Of a stretch of 64,000 bases of DNA, positions 35,363-44,840 are shown piece after piece. The stretch's first letter is position 1. Every line of letters starts with the position of its first letter. Where the stretch lies: contig NZ_LJIX01000006.1 in the NCBI RefSeq assembly GCF_001420595.1, positions 2,214,204 through 2,278,203 of the forward strand. Direction: 5' to 3'. The notes under the pieces are model-generated. The model saw nothing but the letters and a program-made list of their open reading frames with translations. It was not told the DNA's origin and did no database searches. The stretch comes from Cytobacillus solani. Lineage in GTDB: Bacteria > Bacillota > Bacilli > Bacillales > Cytobacillaceae. Position numbers and translations under genes: made by a program.

Positions 35363-37123
35363 TTAGTTCATCATCTTTTGTATTTCGATCTCAATATGCC
35401 TAAATGTTTTAACATCAAATAAGCCAAGATCCGTGATCTTAAGTTCGGGTATCACTGGCAGGGCTAAAAAGGAGAGAGTGATAAACGGATTAAATTCAAA
35501 AGTACAGCCGATTTTTATTAAGGCTTGAGTGATTTCCTTTAATCGTTCATAAATTTCGATTGACTGCATATCAGACATAAGACCTGCGATTGATAGCGGA
35601 AGGGAGGCGAGAAGTTTTCCGTTCTGAACAACAGCTAAGCCGCCTTTCATTTCTGAGGTATGGGCAATTGCTTCTAAAAGATCCTCATCAGACGAACCAG
35701 CCGCGACAATGTTATGTGAATCATGAGCAACGGTTGCAGAAATAGCTCCATTTTTAATGCCAAGTCCTTTAATAATTCCTAAACCGATATTGCCAGTCAT
35801 TTTGTGCCGCTCGAGTACAGCTATTTTTAACAAGTCTTTCTCCAAATTATATTGGAATAGACCTTTATGAGAATCGACTTCCTCAATAAGATGCTTCGTT
35901 ATTATCATGTTTGGCAGGATTTCAATAATATTCGCAAGGCTTCCATTGCCTATTTTAATCTGCAGTTGTTCCCTTGAAAGTGGTTTTATTTTCACACTAT
36001 TAACGATTGAAGGATCGGGTTCAATTTTTAAAACCGGAGAATTTGTTACTTTTCCGTTTTTGGCAACGAGTTTACCAGATTTATAAACTTGATCAATTTC
36101 GATTAAATGGAGATCGTTTACTATTAAAAAGTCAGCTTCATACCCAGGAGCAATCGCCCCTTTGCTTTTCAGGCCAAAGCATTCTGCCGCATTTAATGTG
36201 GCCATTTGAATGGCCAGAAGGGGATCTAGCCCTTGATTAATTGCAAGCTTAATATTGTAGTCGATACTTCCTTGATTAATTAGTTCATCTAAATGCTTGT
36301 CATCCGTTACGAATAAACAACGTCTTGCATTGTTTTCATTCACTGCTTTGAGGAGAGTGATTAAGTCTTTAGCAGCAGATCCTTCTCGGAGCATGACGTA
36401 CATCCCTTTCCGGAGGCGTTCCAATGCCTCATCAGAAGTAACACATTCATGGTCTGTTCGAATGCCGGCAGCCATATAAACATTAATCCCATCTCCATTT
36501 AAACCAGCCGCGTGGCCATCAATATGTTTGTCTTTTGAATGGGCATCGATCAGCTTATGGAGCATGTTTTCAGCATTTTGCATAACAGATGGGTAATCCA
36601 TTACTTCCCCAAGTCCGATCACTCGAGGATGGTTATAAAAAGGGGTTAGATCTGCATAGTCAAGCGTGGCTCCTGCGTTTTCGAATGGAGTAGCAGGAAC
36701 ACAGGATGGCAGCTTTATCAAAACTTCCAATGGGATACCTTCCGATGCATTCAGCATATATTCAATGCCGTTCGTTCCACTTACATTGGCAATTTCGTGA
36801 GGATCTGCAATGATTGTTGTTACTCCATGGGGAACGACAACATTAGAAAATTCAGCTGGGGTAACCATCGCTGATTCAATATGCACATGACCATCAATAA
36901 AACCAGGGACGATGTATTTTCCACTCGCATCAATCGTTTCGTATCCTTCAAACTGGCCAATCCCAGCAATAAAACCATCTACTACTGCGATATTATCTTC
37001 TAAAATTTCTCTCGTAAAAACATTGATGATCTTTGCGTTTTTGATAACTAAATCAGCAGGAACTCTTTTTGCCGCAACAGCAATCCTTCTTTTTAGCCGA
37101 TCCATTGTGAGCTTCAATCTCAT
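35363..37123 (-). CDS. ade: Adenine deaminase (first copy)
   Basis: 586 residues. Converts adenine to hypoxanthine, which the adjacent dehydrogenase can oxidise. Amidohydrolase metal motifs H-V-H-I-E-S-A-M, A-D-P-H-E-I-A-N-V-S-G, the typical D-G-H-A-A-G-L-N-G-D and R-T-D-H-E are intact, as is V-A-H-D-S-H-N-I in the C-terminal domain. The ATG at 37123 overlaps the stop of the upstream gene (ATGA), which fixes the start. Last gene of the xanthine-dehydrogenase operon. Confidence 0.93.
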   Translation of the reverse strand: MRLKLTMDRLKRRIAVAAKRVPADLVIKNAKIINVFTREILEDNIAVVDGFIAGIGQFEGYETIDASGKYIVPGFIDGHVHIESAMVTPAEFSNVVVPHGVTTIIADPHEIANVSGTNGIEYMLNASEGIPLEVLIKLPSCVPATPFENAGATLDYADLTPFYNHPRVIGLGEVMDYPSVMQNAENMLHKLIDAHSKDKHIDGHAAGLNGDGINVYMAAGIRTDHECVTSDEALERLRKGMYVMLREGSAAKDLITLLKAVNENNARRCLFVTDDKHLDELINQGSIDYNIKLAINQGLDPLLAIQMATLNAAECFGLKSKGAIAPGYEADFLIVNDLHLIEIDQVYKSGKLVAKNGKVTNSPVLKIEPDPSIVNSVKIKPLSREQLQIKIGNGSLANIIEILPNMIITKHLIEEVDSHKGLFQYNLEKDLLKIAVLERHKMTGNIGLGIIKGLGIKNGAISATVAHDSHNIVAAGSSDEDLLEAIAHTSEMKGGLAVVQNGKLLASLPLSIAGLMSDMQSIEIYERLKEITQALIKIGCTFEFNPFITLSFLALPVIPELKITDLGLFDVKTFRHIEIEIQKMMN

Positions 37124-37449
37124 ATCCCCCTTTCTAAAACTATTTCTATATATACTTCCATGATTCCGCCACAAATTCCTCCATCTTCGTAGAAAAGTCC
37201 TTTTGTGAGATCGACGATATGTTTAGCTGGATTACTTGATTGTATGACTTCGATCGCCTTTTCAATCACCTCCGCTTCTCCACAGCCACCACCGATTGTC
37301 CCTTCAATTCTTCCGGATGGAAAAATAATCATCTTGCTGCCAGTTTTTCGGGGAGTCGAGCCTTTTGTTCGGATAATCGTTGCTAGTGCTGCATTCTCAC
37401 CAGCAGCTCTAATCTCCATAGTCCGTTTGATTAGGTGAAGTTGTTCCAT
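37120..37449 (-). CDS. Short XdhC/CoxI-type protein
   Basis: 109 residues matching only the N-terminal XdhC_CoxI domain: A-T-I-I-R-T-K-G-S-T-P-R-K-T-G-S-K-M, then E-G-T-I-G-G-G-C-G-E-A-E. XdhC proteins protect and sulfurate the molybdenum cofactor before insertion in xanthine dehydrogenase. Overlaps both neighbours. Together with the adjacent longer protein it may form a split XdhC, or the pair may have separate roles. Confidence 0.85.
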   Translation of the reverse strand: MEQLHLIKRTMEIRAAGENAALATIIRTKGSTPRKTGSKMIIFPSGRIEGTIGGGCGEAEVIEKAIEVIQSSNPAKHIVDLTKGLFYEDGGICGGIMEVYIEIVLERGI

Positions 37450-38258
37450 AAAATTGCCCCCTCACGAAACCCCATTCTCGTAAATTTGTGAAACTTCGTG
37501 CTTAGTGAGACACCCGATGCTTGATTTTTCACCTTCAAAATTTCCGCCATAATACTTATAGCAATTTCTGCAGGCGTTTGTGCTCCAATATCTAGTCCTA
37601 CTGGGGTAAAAAAATGATCGAAGCTTTCGTTAGGAAAGTCATTCTTTAATTGTTCAAAGACACCCGAAATTCGTCGTCTGCTGCCAATCATTCCGATATA
37701 GGCAGGCTTTTCTTTCCGGTTTAACAGTTCCTGCAAGCTTAAAACATCGTATTTATGTCCTCTTGTCAGAAGAAGAATATAGGTTTGCGCTGTTAACTCG
37801 GCCTTTTGGAAAAAATGAAGAAAGGATTGGCAGACAACTTCATCAACATGAGGAAATCGATCCCTGTTAGCAAATTCCTTTCGATCGTCTATGACGGTTA
37901 CATAGAATCCAAGCGATTTCCCGATCATAGCAACAGGTTCACAAACATGTCCAGCACCTGCAACAATTAAATGGATTGGCACCGGAAAATGTTCAGCAAA
38001 ACATTCAACCATTGAACCGTTCCAAGAAAAAGTAAATGTGCCCGAGCGTTTTTTCCTAATCAATTTTTCAGAATAATTTATGATCATTTGCTGTAAAGAA
38101 GGAGGGAAGGGGGAAGTTGAATAAATTTCCCCCATAGGGTTTAAAAGTACTTTTCGTCCTATTAGCTCGTGATTGTCACAATCAGTAATCGTAAGTAAAA
38201 AGACTTCTTTGCGCTGTTTTATTGATTCAGAAAGATTCAGGTATAAGCTGTCATTCAT
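37431..38258 (-). CDS. xdhC: XdhC-family molybdenum cofactor maturation protein
   Basis: 275 residues. The C-terminal two thirds form the XdhC Rossmann domain: L-I-V-A-G-A-G-H-V-C-E-P-V-A, T-V-I-D-D-R-K-E-F, Y-I-G-M-I-G-S-R-R-R and P-V-G-L-D-I-G-A-Q-T-P-A-E-I-A. The N-terminal part is a degenerate XdhC_CoxI domain. Delivers sulfurated molybdenum cofactor to the apo-dehydrogenase. ATG 38258 has AAGGTGAT seven bases upstream and overlaps the stop of the catalytic-subunit gene. Confidence 0.9.
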   Translation of the reverse strand: MNDSLYLNLSESIKQRKEVFLLTITDCDNHELIGRKVLLNPMGEIYSTSPFPPSLQQMIINYSEKLIRKKRSGTFTFSWNGSMVECFAEHFPVPIHLIVAGAGHVCEPVAMIGKSLGFYVTVIDDRKEFANRDRFPHVDEVVCQSFLHFFQKAELTAQTYILLLTRGHKYDVLSLQELLNRKEKPAYIGMIGSRRRISGVFEQLKNDFPNESFDHFFTPVGLDIGAQTPAEIAISIMAEILKVKNQASGVSLSTKFHKFTRMGFREGAILWNNFT

Positions 38259-40560
38259 CATTTTTATCACCTTGAATGTTGGGCATTTTGTTTTTTACGT
38301 CTTTTAACGCATTGAAAATTCTTTCGGGAGTTGCTGGCAGATGATAAATTCTTGCTCCAGTTGCATCATAAATAGCAGACATAATCGCTGGAATGATTGG
38401 AATCATCACTACTTCACCAATTCCTTTTGCACCGAATGGTCCCGTTTGCTCCGCATCCTCAACAGGGAAGGTTTCAATCACGGGCGTTTCTCGGATGGTA
38501 GGAATGATATAATCAGTAAAATTTTTTGTCTTATGGAAGCCTTCCTCGATGATTACGTCCTCATAAAGTGTGTAGCCAATCCCCATGACTGCACCGCCTT
38601 CAGCCTGGCCTTCTAATCCTTGAGGATTTATCACTTTTCCAGCATCAGGGATAGAGACAACTCGAAGGACGTCTGTTTCACCCGTTAATGTATCAACCTC
38701 AACCATCACCACATGAGTTAAATAGCCATACAAGTGGTGGGGAGCTCCACCGGAACCTTTAATTTCTACTTTTTCTTTTGGGAGGAGGAAATGTCCTTCT
38801 ACTTTAGCTGGCTTATGGTGGATATAAAGATATTCATAGATCGCTTTGTATGTGAGACTTTCCTCCTTGGCAGTTAAGCAGTCACGCTGAACGATTATAT
38901 CAGATAAAGGAACTTGGAGAATTTCAGCAGCAGCACTTGTGAGAAGCTTGATCATTTTCGGTGCGGCCGCTGCAACGGCTCTTCCGCCTGTATAAGTGGA
39001 GCGGGAAGCGGTTACTGTCCCGCCATCAAGCGTTTTAGAAGTGTCACCTTGAACAACTTTTATTTTACTAATATCACAATTTAGTATTTCTGCAGCAATC
39101 TGTGCATAGGTGGTTCCGTTTCCACCGCCAATTTCTTCACAGCCAACAGCGACTAAAAATTTTCCATTTGGCAATAGTTCAATAGAAGCTGCTCCATAGT
39201 CTGGCAATCCGATTCCCATACCGATCCCATGGAAGGAGGTTGCTAAGGCAACGCCTCTTTTTTTCCAAGGCTCGCTAACCTCTTTTTTGAATTGACTGCG
39301 ATTCTTCCAAAGGTCACAATTTTCCGCGATTTCAAGCGTTTTAAAGGTGCCGACACTTGTCTTCACAACATGCCCCATGCTTGAAATGTCTCCTTGATGA
39401 TACACATTTTTCTTACGAATCTCGACTGGGTCTAATTCGAGCTGCTCAGCGATCATATCCAGATGGGTTTCAATTCCTATGCAGACTTGATTAACGCCAA
39501 AACCTCTGAATGCACCAGAGATGCCGTTATTTGTATATACGCAAAAACCTTCAAGATTTACATTTGGAATTTTGTATGGACCGCAGGAATGTTCGATGGC
39601 TAGGGCAATCACAGCACCGCCAAGGGAAGCGTAGGCACCTGTATCGGCAACCGCCCTTACTTCGTTGGCAAGCAAGGTTCCGTCCTTTTTGGCAGCAGTT
39701 CTCATTTGTACTTTGAAAGGATGCCTTTTGATGCCTGCAATAACGGATTCTTCACGGCTTAAGTGGATTTTCACTGGTCGTCCGTTCGTGTACATTGCAA
39801 GGAGTGCAAGGTAAATCTGGACAGTAATTTCATCCTTCCCGCCAAATGCACCACCAATTGGACTAGAAATTACTCTTATGAGCTCTGGATTATAGGCGAG
39901 TGCACGAGCGATTTGCATTCGATCTCTGTATGCATATTGGCCAGGGCAGCGGATTGTAATCAATCCTTCATCATCCATCACACCCCATCCGCCCTCCGTT
40001 TCGATGAAGGCATGCATTTGTCTAGGTGAATAGAATGTGTTTTCAATGATGATATCCGCTTCTTTAAAAGCTGCATCGGTGTCGCCATTTATTATTTTTA
40101 CGTGGCTATGAATATTACCGTCAGGATGGAGCTTGGGTGCTGAAGAGGACATTGCTAGCTCTGCATCTGTAATGGCTTCGAGCAGTTCATAATCAACTTC
40201 GATTAATCTAAGTGCTTGTTCAGCAATTTCCTGTGTTTCGGCAGCCACTAATGCAACAGCATCACCTGTACACCTGACAATATCTGAAGCAAGGACAGGC
40301 TGATCGGGGATAACGATGCCAAAGCCATTAAATCCGGGAATGTCTTCGTGTGTAAGAACGCAAATGACTCCTGGAAGCTGCCGGGCCTTTTCAGTTTGTA
40401 TTGAATGGATTCTAGCGTATGGGTATTTCGCACGAAGCACTTTGCCCCAAACCATATTTTCAAAATGATAATCTGTCATATATTTTAATTCACCGGTTAC
40501 TTTTTCTGGTCCGTCAATACGCTTCACGCGCTTTCCTACCCAATTCAATGATGGTTTCAT
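38251..40560 (-). CDS. Xanthine dehydrogenase, molybdopterin-binding catalytic subunit
   Basis: 769 residues. Molybdenum hydroxylase motifs: G-G-A-F-G-G-K-D-E, A-F-R-G-F-G-V-N-Q and the catalytic Glu in F-G-A-K-G-I-G-E-V-V. Substrate class is purine or a related N-heterocycle, judged from adenine deaminase, permease and XdhC context. ATG 40560 is chosen because it overlaps the stop of the FAD-subunit gene (ATGA); an earlier ATG at 40572 has no spacing to the ribosome-binding site. Confidence 0.92.
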   Translation of the reverse strand: MKPSLNWVGKRVKRIDGPEKVTGELKYMTDYHFENMVWGKVLRAKYPYARIHSIQTEKARQLPGVICVLTHEDIPGFNGFGIVIPDQPVLASDIVRCTGDAVALVAAETQEIAEQALRLIEVDYELLEAITDAELAMSSSAPKLHPDGNIHSHVKIINGDTDAAFKEADIIIENTFYSPRQMHAFIETEGGWGVMDDEGLITIRCPGQYAYRDRMQIARALAYNPELIRVISSPIGGAFGGKDEITVQIYLALLAMYTNGRPVKIHLSREESVIAGIKRHPFKVQMRTAAKKDGTLLANEVRAVADTGAYASLGGAVIALAIEHSCGPYKIPNVNLEGFCVYTNNGISGAFRGFGVNQVCIGIETHLDMIAEQLELDPVEIRKKNVYHQGDISSMGHVVKTSVGTFKTLEIAENCDLWKNRSQFKKEVSEPWKKRGVALATSFHGIGMGIGLPDYGAASIELLPNGKFLVAVGCEEIGGGNGTTYAQIAAEILNCDISKIKVVQGDTSKTLDGGTVTASRSTYTGGRAVAAAAPKMIKLLTSAAAEILQVPLSDIIVQRDCLTAKEESLTYKAIYEYLYIHHKPAKVEGHFLLPKEKVEIKGSGGAPHHLYGYLTHVVMVEVDTLTGETDVLRVVSIPDAGKVINPQGLEGQAEGGAVMGIGYTLYEDVIIEEGFHKTKNFTDYIIPTIRETPVIETFPVEDAEQTGPFGAKGIGEVVMIPIIPAIMSAIYDATGARIYHLPATPERIFNALKDVKNKMPNIQGDKNDE

Positions 40561-41432
40561 TTCCTTTCCCATCTCCTCATTAAGCGATAAAGACCTCTCT
40601 CTAGCAGTGCGCTTGCCATGTCGCGCCGGTATTCAGCCGTTGCTCTCCCATCGGTAATCGGCATAACTTCCTTCCAAGCGATCTTTGCGATATTTTCAAT
40701 GATGTCATCTGTTAATGGATTCAAGGGTAGGAGTGCTTCACATTTTTTTGCGCGGATAATGGTTGGTGCGACGGAGCCAAAGGCGATTTTTCCTCCTAAG
40801 CACTCGCGATCCTTAGCCATGCTAAGCATGATTGCAACATTCACAATTGAAATTGATTGAGCCTTACGCGGACCTAATTTTTGGAATATCCCAATTTCGT
40901 TTTCAGTTTGTGGCTGGATGATAATATTTGTTATCATTTCATTTGGTTTAATTACTGTTCGCCCAGGACCAGTAAACAAAAGATTGATTGGTATGAGCCT
41001 TTTGTTATGCAGTGATTGAAGCTCGACAGCTGCATTCAGTACATAAAGAGCAGGAATGGTATCACCTGCAGGAGAAGCTGTTCCAATATTCCCGCCTATA
41101 GTACCCATATTTTGCATTTGTATTGCTCCAACTTCACGAGCAGCTTCAACAAGTATATTCGCTTTTTTTTGTAAAAGGGAGGAGTGGATAATATCTGTAT
41201 GGGTTATTAAAGGACCGATATGTATCGTTCCATTTATTTCTTTAATATAGCGCAATTCTTTTAATCCCTTAATGTTAATCCAAGTAGAAGGCAGCCATTT
41301 TCCTTCTTTCATACGCACAACTGCGTCTGTGCCACCAGCGATTATGCGATGTTCAGTTTCTTTTTTTGATAGAATGAGCAAGCAATCATTTACTGTTTGT
41401 GGTGTGATAATATCCATTTCTGAAATTAGCAT
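40557..41432 (-). CDS. Xanthine dehydrogenase FAD-binding subunit
   Basis: 291 residues of the CoxM/PucC family: I-I-A-G-G-T-D-A-V-V-R-M and the FAD segment G-T-I-G-G-N-I-G-T-A-S-P-A-G-D-T. Passes electrons from the iron-sulfur subunit to its final acceptor. AAAGGAGGG precedes the ATG, which lies inside the 3' end of the MocA-like gene. Confidence 0.93.
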   Translation of the reverse strand: MLISEMDIITPQTVNDCLLILSKKETEHRIIAGGTDAVVRMKEGKWLPSTWINIKGLKELRYIKEINGTIHIGPLITHTDIIHSSLLQKKANILVEAAREVGAIQMQNMGTIGGNIGTASPAGDTIPALYVLNAAVELQSLHNKRLIPINLLFTGPGRTVIKPNEMITNIIIQPQTENEIGIFQKLGPRKAQSISIVNVAIMLSMAKDRECLGGKIAFGSVAPTIIRAKKCEALLPLNPLTDDIIENIAKIAWKEVMPITDGRATAEYRRDMASALLERGLYRLMRRWERK

Positions 41433-42030
41433 TTTGTCCCTCCTTTAAGTTGTTCAAATTCAGTGCTTTTTGATAATCGGATGGAGTGTTGATATTAATT
41501 TCTACGAGCGAATGATTAATAGGAATCTCATATACCTGGTGTTTTTTAAATAAGGAGCGAAGTCCCTTTGTTTCCTCCTGGATTGATAATAAGTCTGTCA
41601 TAATTTTTGTAGAAAAAAGAATAGGATGTCCTCTTTTTCCGCCATAAACTGGGACCACAATGGATGAATTAGTCATTTGCAGCGTTTTAATAAGCTTTTT
41701 AATAATGAGAGAGTCTGTCGGCTGATCAACTGCAGCAATTAATACAGCTTCAGCTTCATTGTTAATATTCCGAAGTCCTGTCAAAATGGAGGAGCATTTT
41801 CCTTTCAAATAGTTGGTGTTTAAAACGGTTTGTACATCGTAATTTGCAGCTAACTTCAAAAAACGTTCAGACTTGTAGCCAGTTACAATGACGATTTGTG
41901 ATAGATTAGAAGCTTCCAAAATTTCAAGCTGATGCTCGAATAATGTCGTTCCTTGCCAGGGAAGGATACCTTTCAGACAGCCCATACGAGTAGATTTGCC
42001 TGCAGCAAGAAGAATAGCAGCAACTTTCAT
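41386..42030 (-). CDS. MocA/PucB-type molybdenum cofactor cytidylyltransferase-like protein
   Basis: 214 residues: nucleotidyltransferase motif I-L-L-A-A-G-K-S-T-R-M-G, A-A-V-D-Q-P and V-P-V-Y-G-G-K-R-G-H-P. Family members attach CMP to the molybdenum cofactor for xanthine-dehydrogenase-type enzymes. Its start overlaps the stop of the iron-sulfur subunit gene (ATGA). Its last 15 codons overlap the FAD-subunit gene by 47 bases, an unusually long overlap that may reflect drift of the stop codon. Confidence 0.9.
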   Translation of the reverse strand: MKVAAILLAAGKSTRMGCLKGILPWQGTTLFEHQLEILEASNLSQIVIVTGYKSERFLKLAANYDVQTVLNTNYLKGKCSSILTGLRNINNEAEAVLIAAVDQPTDSLIIKKLIKTLQMTNSSIVVPVYGGKRGHPILFSTKIMTDLLSIQEETKGLRSLFKKHQVYEIPINHSLVEININTPSDYQKALNLNNLKEGQNANFRNGYYHTTNSK

Positions 42031-42521
42031 ACGGCCGGCATTGCTCCTTTTTCTTGGAGCTCCTTTTTTGCTGCCATTTGGATAGCATTAATAATTTTTG
42101 TGTAACCAGTACAGCGGCAGAGGTTTCCTCCAAGAGCGGTTTTAATTTCATCAATCGTTGGTACTTGATCAATATTTTTAAGGAACGCTTTTGATGCGAC
42201 AATGATTCCAGGGGTACAGTAACCGCATTGAGTCGCTCCTTCTTCAACAAAGGATTCTTGGATGACATCCATATTGGCAGTTAAGCCTATCCCTTCACAT
42301 GTTGTAATTTCTTCATTTTCTAACTGACCAACGAGTACTAGACATGAACAGACAACCTCACCATTTAGCAAGACAGAGCATGATCCACATTCGCCCTTCC
42401 CGCAGCACTCTTTACTTGCTGTCATATCCAAATCCTCACGCAATACATCCAATAATGTTTTCGCTGGATGGCATGACACAGAGTGGAGGGAACCATTTAC
42501 AGTGAAATTTAGTTCTTTCAT
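42027..42521 (-). CDS. Xanthine dehydrogenase [2Fe-2S] subunit
   Basis: 164 residues: plant-type cluster C-C-G-K-G-E-C-G-S-C-S-V and the second cluster C-G-Y-C-T-P-G with C-R-C-T-G-Y. First gene of the minus-strand operon. ATG 42521 has AAGGAGG upstream; an upstream extension to 42614 lacks similarity. Confidence 0.94.
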   Translation of the reverse strand: MKELNFTVNGSLHSVSCHPAKTLLDVLREDLDMTASKECCGKGECGSCSVLLNGEVVCSCLVLVGQLENEEITTCEGIGLTANMDVIQESFVEEGATQCGYCTPGIIVASKAFLKNIDQVPTIDEIKTALGGNLCRCTGYTKIINAIQMAAKKELQEKGAMPAV

Positions 42522-42716
42522 CCTTTTTCCTCCTTGACTAAAAATAATTAAACCATGAAAAACAGGGGGCAAATTGTAAGAAGACGTCGAACGGAAATAA
42601 GATATGGTAGACATCCTTTGACATCTTTCCCAAAAAGAATTAGATAGAATAGATTGTAAGATGCTAGAATGTTTCGTTCCTATTATTCAGATCTATTTCG
42701 ACGTAATGCAAAATTC

Positions 42717-42757
42717 CCAATAACTATATTGGTATGAAAAGTGGATTAATTTAATAT
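42717..42757 (+). promoter_or_regulatory. Candidate promoter with overlapping palindrome
   Basis: TTGGTA (42729-42734), 17 bases, TAATAT (42752-42757) could be a sigma-A promoter for the plus-strand arm. A palindrome CCAATA-ACTA-TATTGG (42717-42732) overlaps its -35 element and could be an operator. Motif-based only. Confidence 0.4.
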
Positions 42758-42778
42758 AGTGATGAACAGGAGGCAAAT

Positions 42779-43135
42779 ATGTCTACTATTTCAACACATT
42801 TCCAGCACACCTTTAAAAAGGATCTCGCTTTTTTGTACAATCGGGTAAATCAAGAAATTTATGGTGTGGGTGTGAAAAAACAGCGAATTGAAATATTTGA
42901 TGACCGTGTAATTATTTTTGCCCAGCATAAACGAGTACAGGCACTGAAAATGCTTAGCAAAAATTTTCATCATCTGACCATTTCGGTTGATTCTGCATTG
43001 ATTGCTGAATTTAAATCATTATTTAAAGGTCAGATTGAAAGCACTCTCCATTTGAAAGTAAAAACGATCTTAAAAGATTATGACCCCATTACGGAAGAAG
43101 CGTGTACTATTATTTATCTTGCTGAATATATGTAA
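42779..43135 (+). CDS. DUF2294 protein
   Basis: 118 residues matching the small DUF2294 family: T-F-K-K-D-L-A-F-L-Y-N-R-V-N, G-V-G-V-K-K-Q-R-I-E and L-F-K-G-Q-I-E-S. Members occur widely in Bacillus; some are annotated Na-translocating decarboxylase-related without proof. AGGAGG precedes the ATG. Between the divergent xanthine-dehydrogenase operon and the permease, separated from the latter by a terminator. Confidence 0.8.
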   Translation: MSTISTHFQHTFKKDLAFLYNRVNQEIYGVGVKKQRIEIFDDRVIIFAQHKRVQALKMLSKNFHHLTISVDSALIAEFKSLFKGQIESTLHLKVKTILKDYDPITEEACTIIYLAEYM

Positions 43136-43191
43136 GAGAAAGATTTACTTAGAGATCGATGTGCAGCGCGCATTTGTCTTTAATCTTATAT

Positions 43192-43205
43192 TGAAAGCGG
43201 TTACG
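43192..43205 (+). promoter_or_regulatory. cre-like site (CcpA) upstream of the permease
   Basis: TGAAAGCGGTTACG fits 12 of 14 positions of the usual cre form. Carbon catabolite control of a nucleobase catabolic arm would make sense. It lies before a terminator, so it may instead be chance. Confidence 0.3.
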
Positions 43206-43233
43206 CTAGCTTTTGTTGATCGAAAGTTAATTG

Positions 43234-43289
43234 AAACCGCAGCAATAGACCATTCTACTTCAAGGATGTGCTCTATTGCTGCGGTTTTT
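43234..43289 (+). terminator. Strong terminator between DUF2294 and permease genes
   Basis: Stem ACCGCAGCAATAGA/TCTATTGCTGCGGT followed by six T. Confidence 0.85.
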
Positions 43290-43381
43290 TATATAAACTT
43301 TTATTCCATATTAGGGAGGTGAAAGTTGATACGTGTATATGGTCTTCATGGAAAAGCTTAACAAAGAAAAAACCAGGGGGG

Positions 43382-44716
43382 ATGTCTTTGGAAAAGCTAA
43401 ATTCTTGGAAAGTGGGTACATTAGGATTCCAGCATGTACTTGCAATGTATGCAGGTGCTGTAATCGTACCGCTAATTGTTGGACCTGCGATCGGATTAAA
43501 TGCCGAACAGCTAGCTTATTTAATCTCCATTGATTTATTTACTTGTGGGATTGCCACCTTACTGCAAGTTATTGGCGGGAAGCATTTTGGGATTAGGCTG
43601 CCGGTCATACTAGGGTGCACGTTTACCGCAGTTGGCCCAATGATTGCAATCGGGAACATGCAAGGGATCACAGCTATTTATGGAGCCATCATTGCCTCAG
43701 GAATTATCGTTATGATTTTATCGCAGTTTATGAGTAAAATTATGCGATTTTTCCCGCCAATTGTTACTGGCTCTGTTGTAGCGATTATTGGGGTGTCTTT
43801 AATTCCTGTTGCAATGAATAATGCAGCAGGAGGCCAGGGAGCTCCTAGCTTTGGAAGCTTAGAAAATTTATTTTTAGCAACATTGACTCTTGTCTTGATT
43901 ATTGTGATGAATCGATTTTTTAAGGGGTATATGCGGGCAATCTCGGTTCTGCTTTCATTAATTGCAGGAACAATTGTTGCCTATTTTATGGGGATCGTCA
44001 GTTTTGCTGAAGTGTCCAACGCTTCCTGGTTTCATATAGTTCAGCCTTTTTACTTTGGCTTCCCGACCTTTAATGTATCAGCCATTCTTACGATGACCCT
44101 TGTGGCCATTGTGAGCATGATTGAATCAACCGGAGTGTTTCTAGCATTAGGGGATGTCTGTGAAAGAAAGCTAGATTCAAAGGATATTAAAAAAGGGCTG
44201 CGGGCAGAAGGTCTTGCGGTTGTAATTGGAGGAATATTTAATTCTTTTCCATATACATCATTCTCACAAAATGTTGGTCTTGTTGCGCTCACAAAGGTAA
44301 AAACAAGAAATGTTGTCATTGCTGCTGGTGTTATTCTCATGATTCTTGGACTATTGCCAAAAGTGGCTGCCTTAACAACGATTATTCCGATGGCTGTATT
44401 GGGAGGAGCGATGATACCGATGTTTGGAATGGTCATTTCTTCGGGGATTCGCATGCTTTCCAGTGTCGATTTCAGTAAGAATGAAAATCTGCTTATTGTG
44501 GCATGCTCGATTGGAATCGGTCTTGGTTCAGCCGTTGTACCAGCTATTTTTGGAAATCTTCCAGAAAGCGTCCGTTTACTAGTTGAAAATGGGATTGTTG
44601 TCGGAAGTTTAACAGCAATTTTATTAAATCTGGTATTTAATTATAAAGAAATTAATAGTAGTAAGAATGAGCAGTTTGAACAATTGAAAAATGATCATTC
44701 AATTGATGTCATTTGA
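43382..44716 (+). CDS. Uracil/xanthine-type nucleobase permease (NCS2 family)
   Basis: 444 residues, 14 membrane segments of the NAT/NCS2 family; Q-H-V-L-A-M-Y-A-G-A-V near the start and the later E-S-T-G-V-F motif. Likely imports xanthine, uric acid or a related base for the locus. I use ATG 43382. A run of six G precedes it, and a slightly different frame upstream (ATG 43333) joins this one if one G is lost, so the true N-terminus is uncertain. Confidence 0.9.
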   Translation: MSLEKLNSWKVGTLGFQHVLAMYAGAVIVPLIVGPAIGLNAEQLAYLISIDLFTCGIATLLQVIGGKHFGIRLPVILGCTFTAVGPMIAIGNMQGITAIYGAIIASGIIVMILSQFMSKIMRFFPPIVTGSVVAIIGVSLIPVAMNNAAGGQGAPSFGSLENLFLATLTLVLIIVMNRFFKGYMRAISVLLSLIAGTIVAYFMGIVSFAEVSNASWFHIVQPFYFGFPTFNVSAILTMTLVAIVSMIESTGVFLALGDVCERKLDSKDIKKGLRAEGLAVVIGGIFNSFPYTSFSQNVGLVALTKVKTRNVVIAAGVILMILGLLPKVAALTTIIPMAVLGGAMIPMFGMVISSGIRMLSSVDFSKNENLLIVACSIGIGLGSAVVPAIFGNLPESVRLLVENGIVVGSLTAILLNLVFNYKEINSSKNEQFEQLKNDHSIDVI

Positions 44717-44840
44717 CAATTTGAGTTTGGATCTGCAAGCTTCTTTTTTAATAGATTAGAGGCTGAGAAACAAGTTCAATCCAATTGCCGATTCTTCGAT
44801 CCAAAGAAGCAATCATATTTTAATAAGTGGAGGTCTTTAT

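Noticed and set aside
38251-42521. Selenium-dependent molybdenum hydroxylase system, suggested by selD and a xanthine-dehydrogenase operon in the same window
   Set aside because: No yqeB or yqeC-type genes are in the operon, and selD is explained by selenoprotein synthesis. A labile-selenium enzyme cannot be excluded but is not supported.
42522-42778. Purine riboswitch upstream of the nucleobase genes
   Set aside because: The conserved loop sequences of purine riboswitches were not found in this or the 43139-43381 leader.
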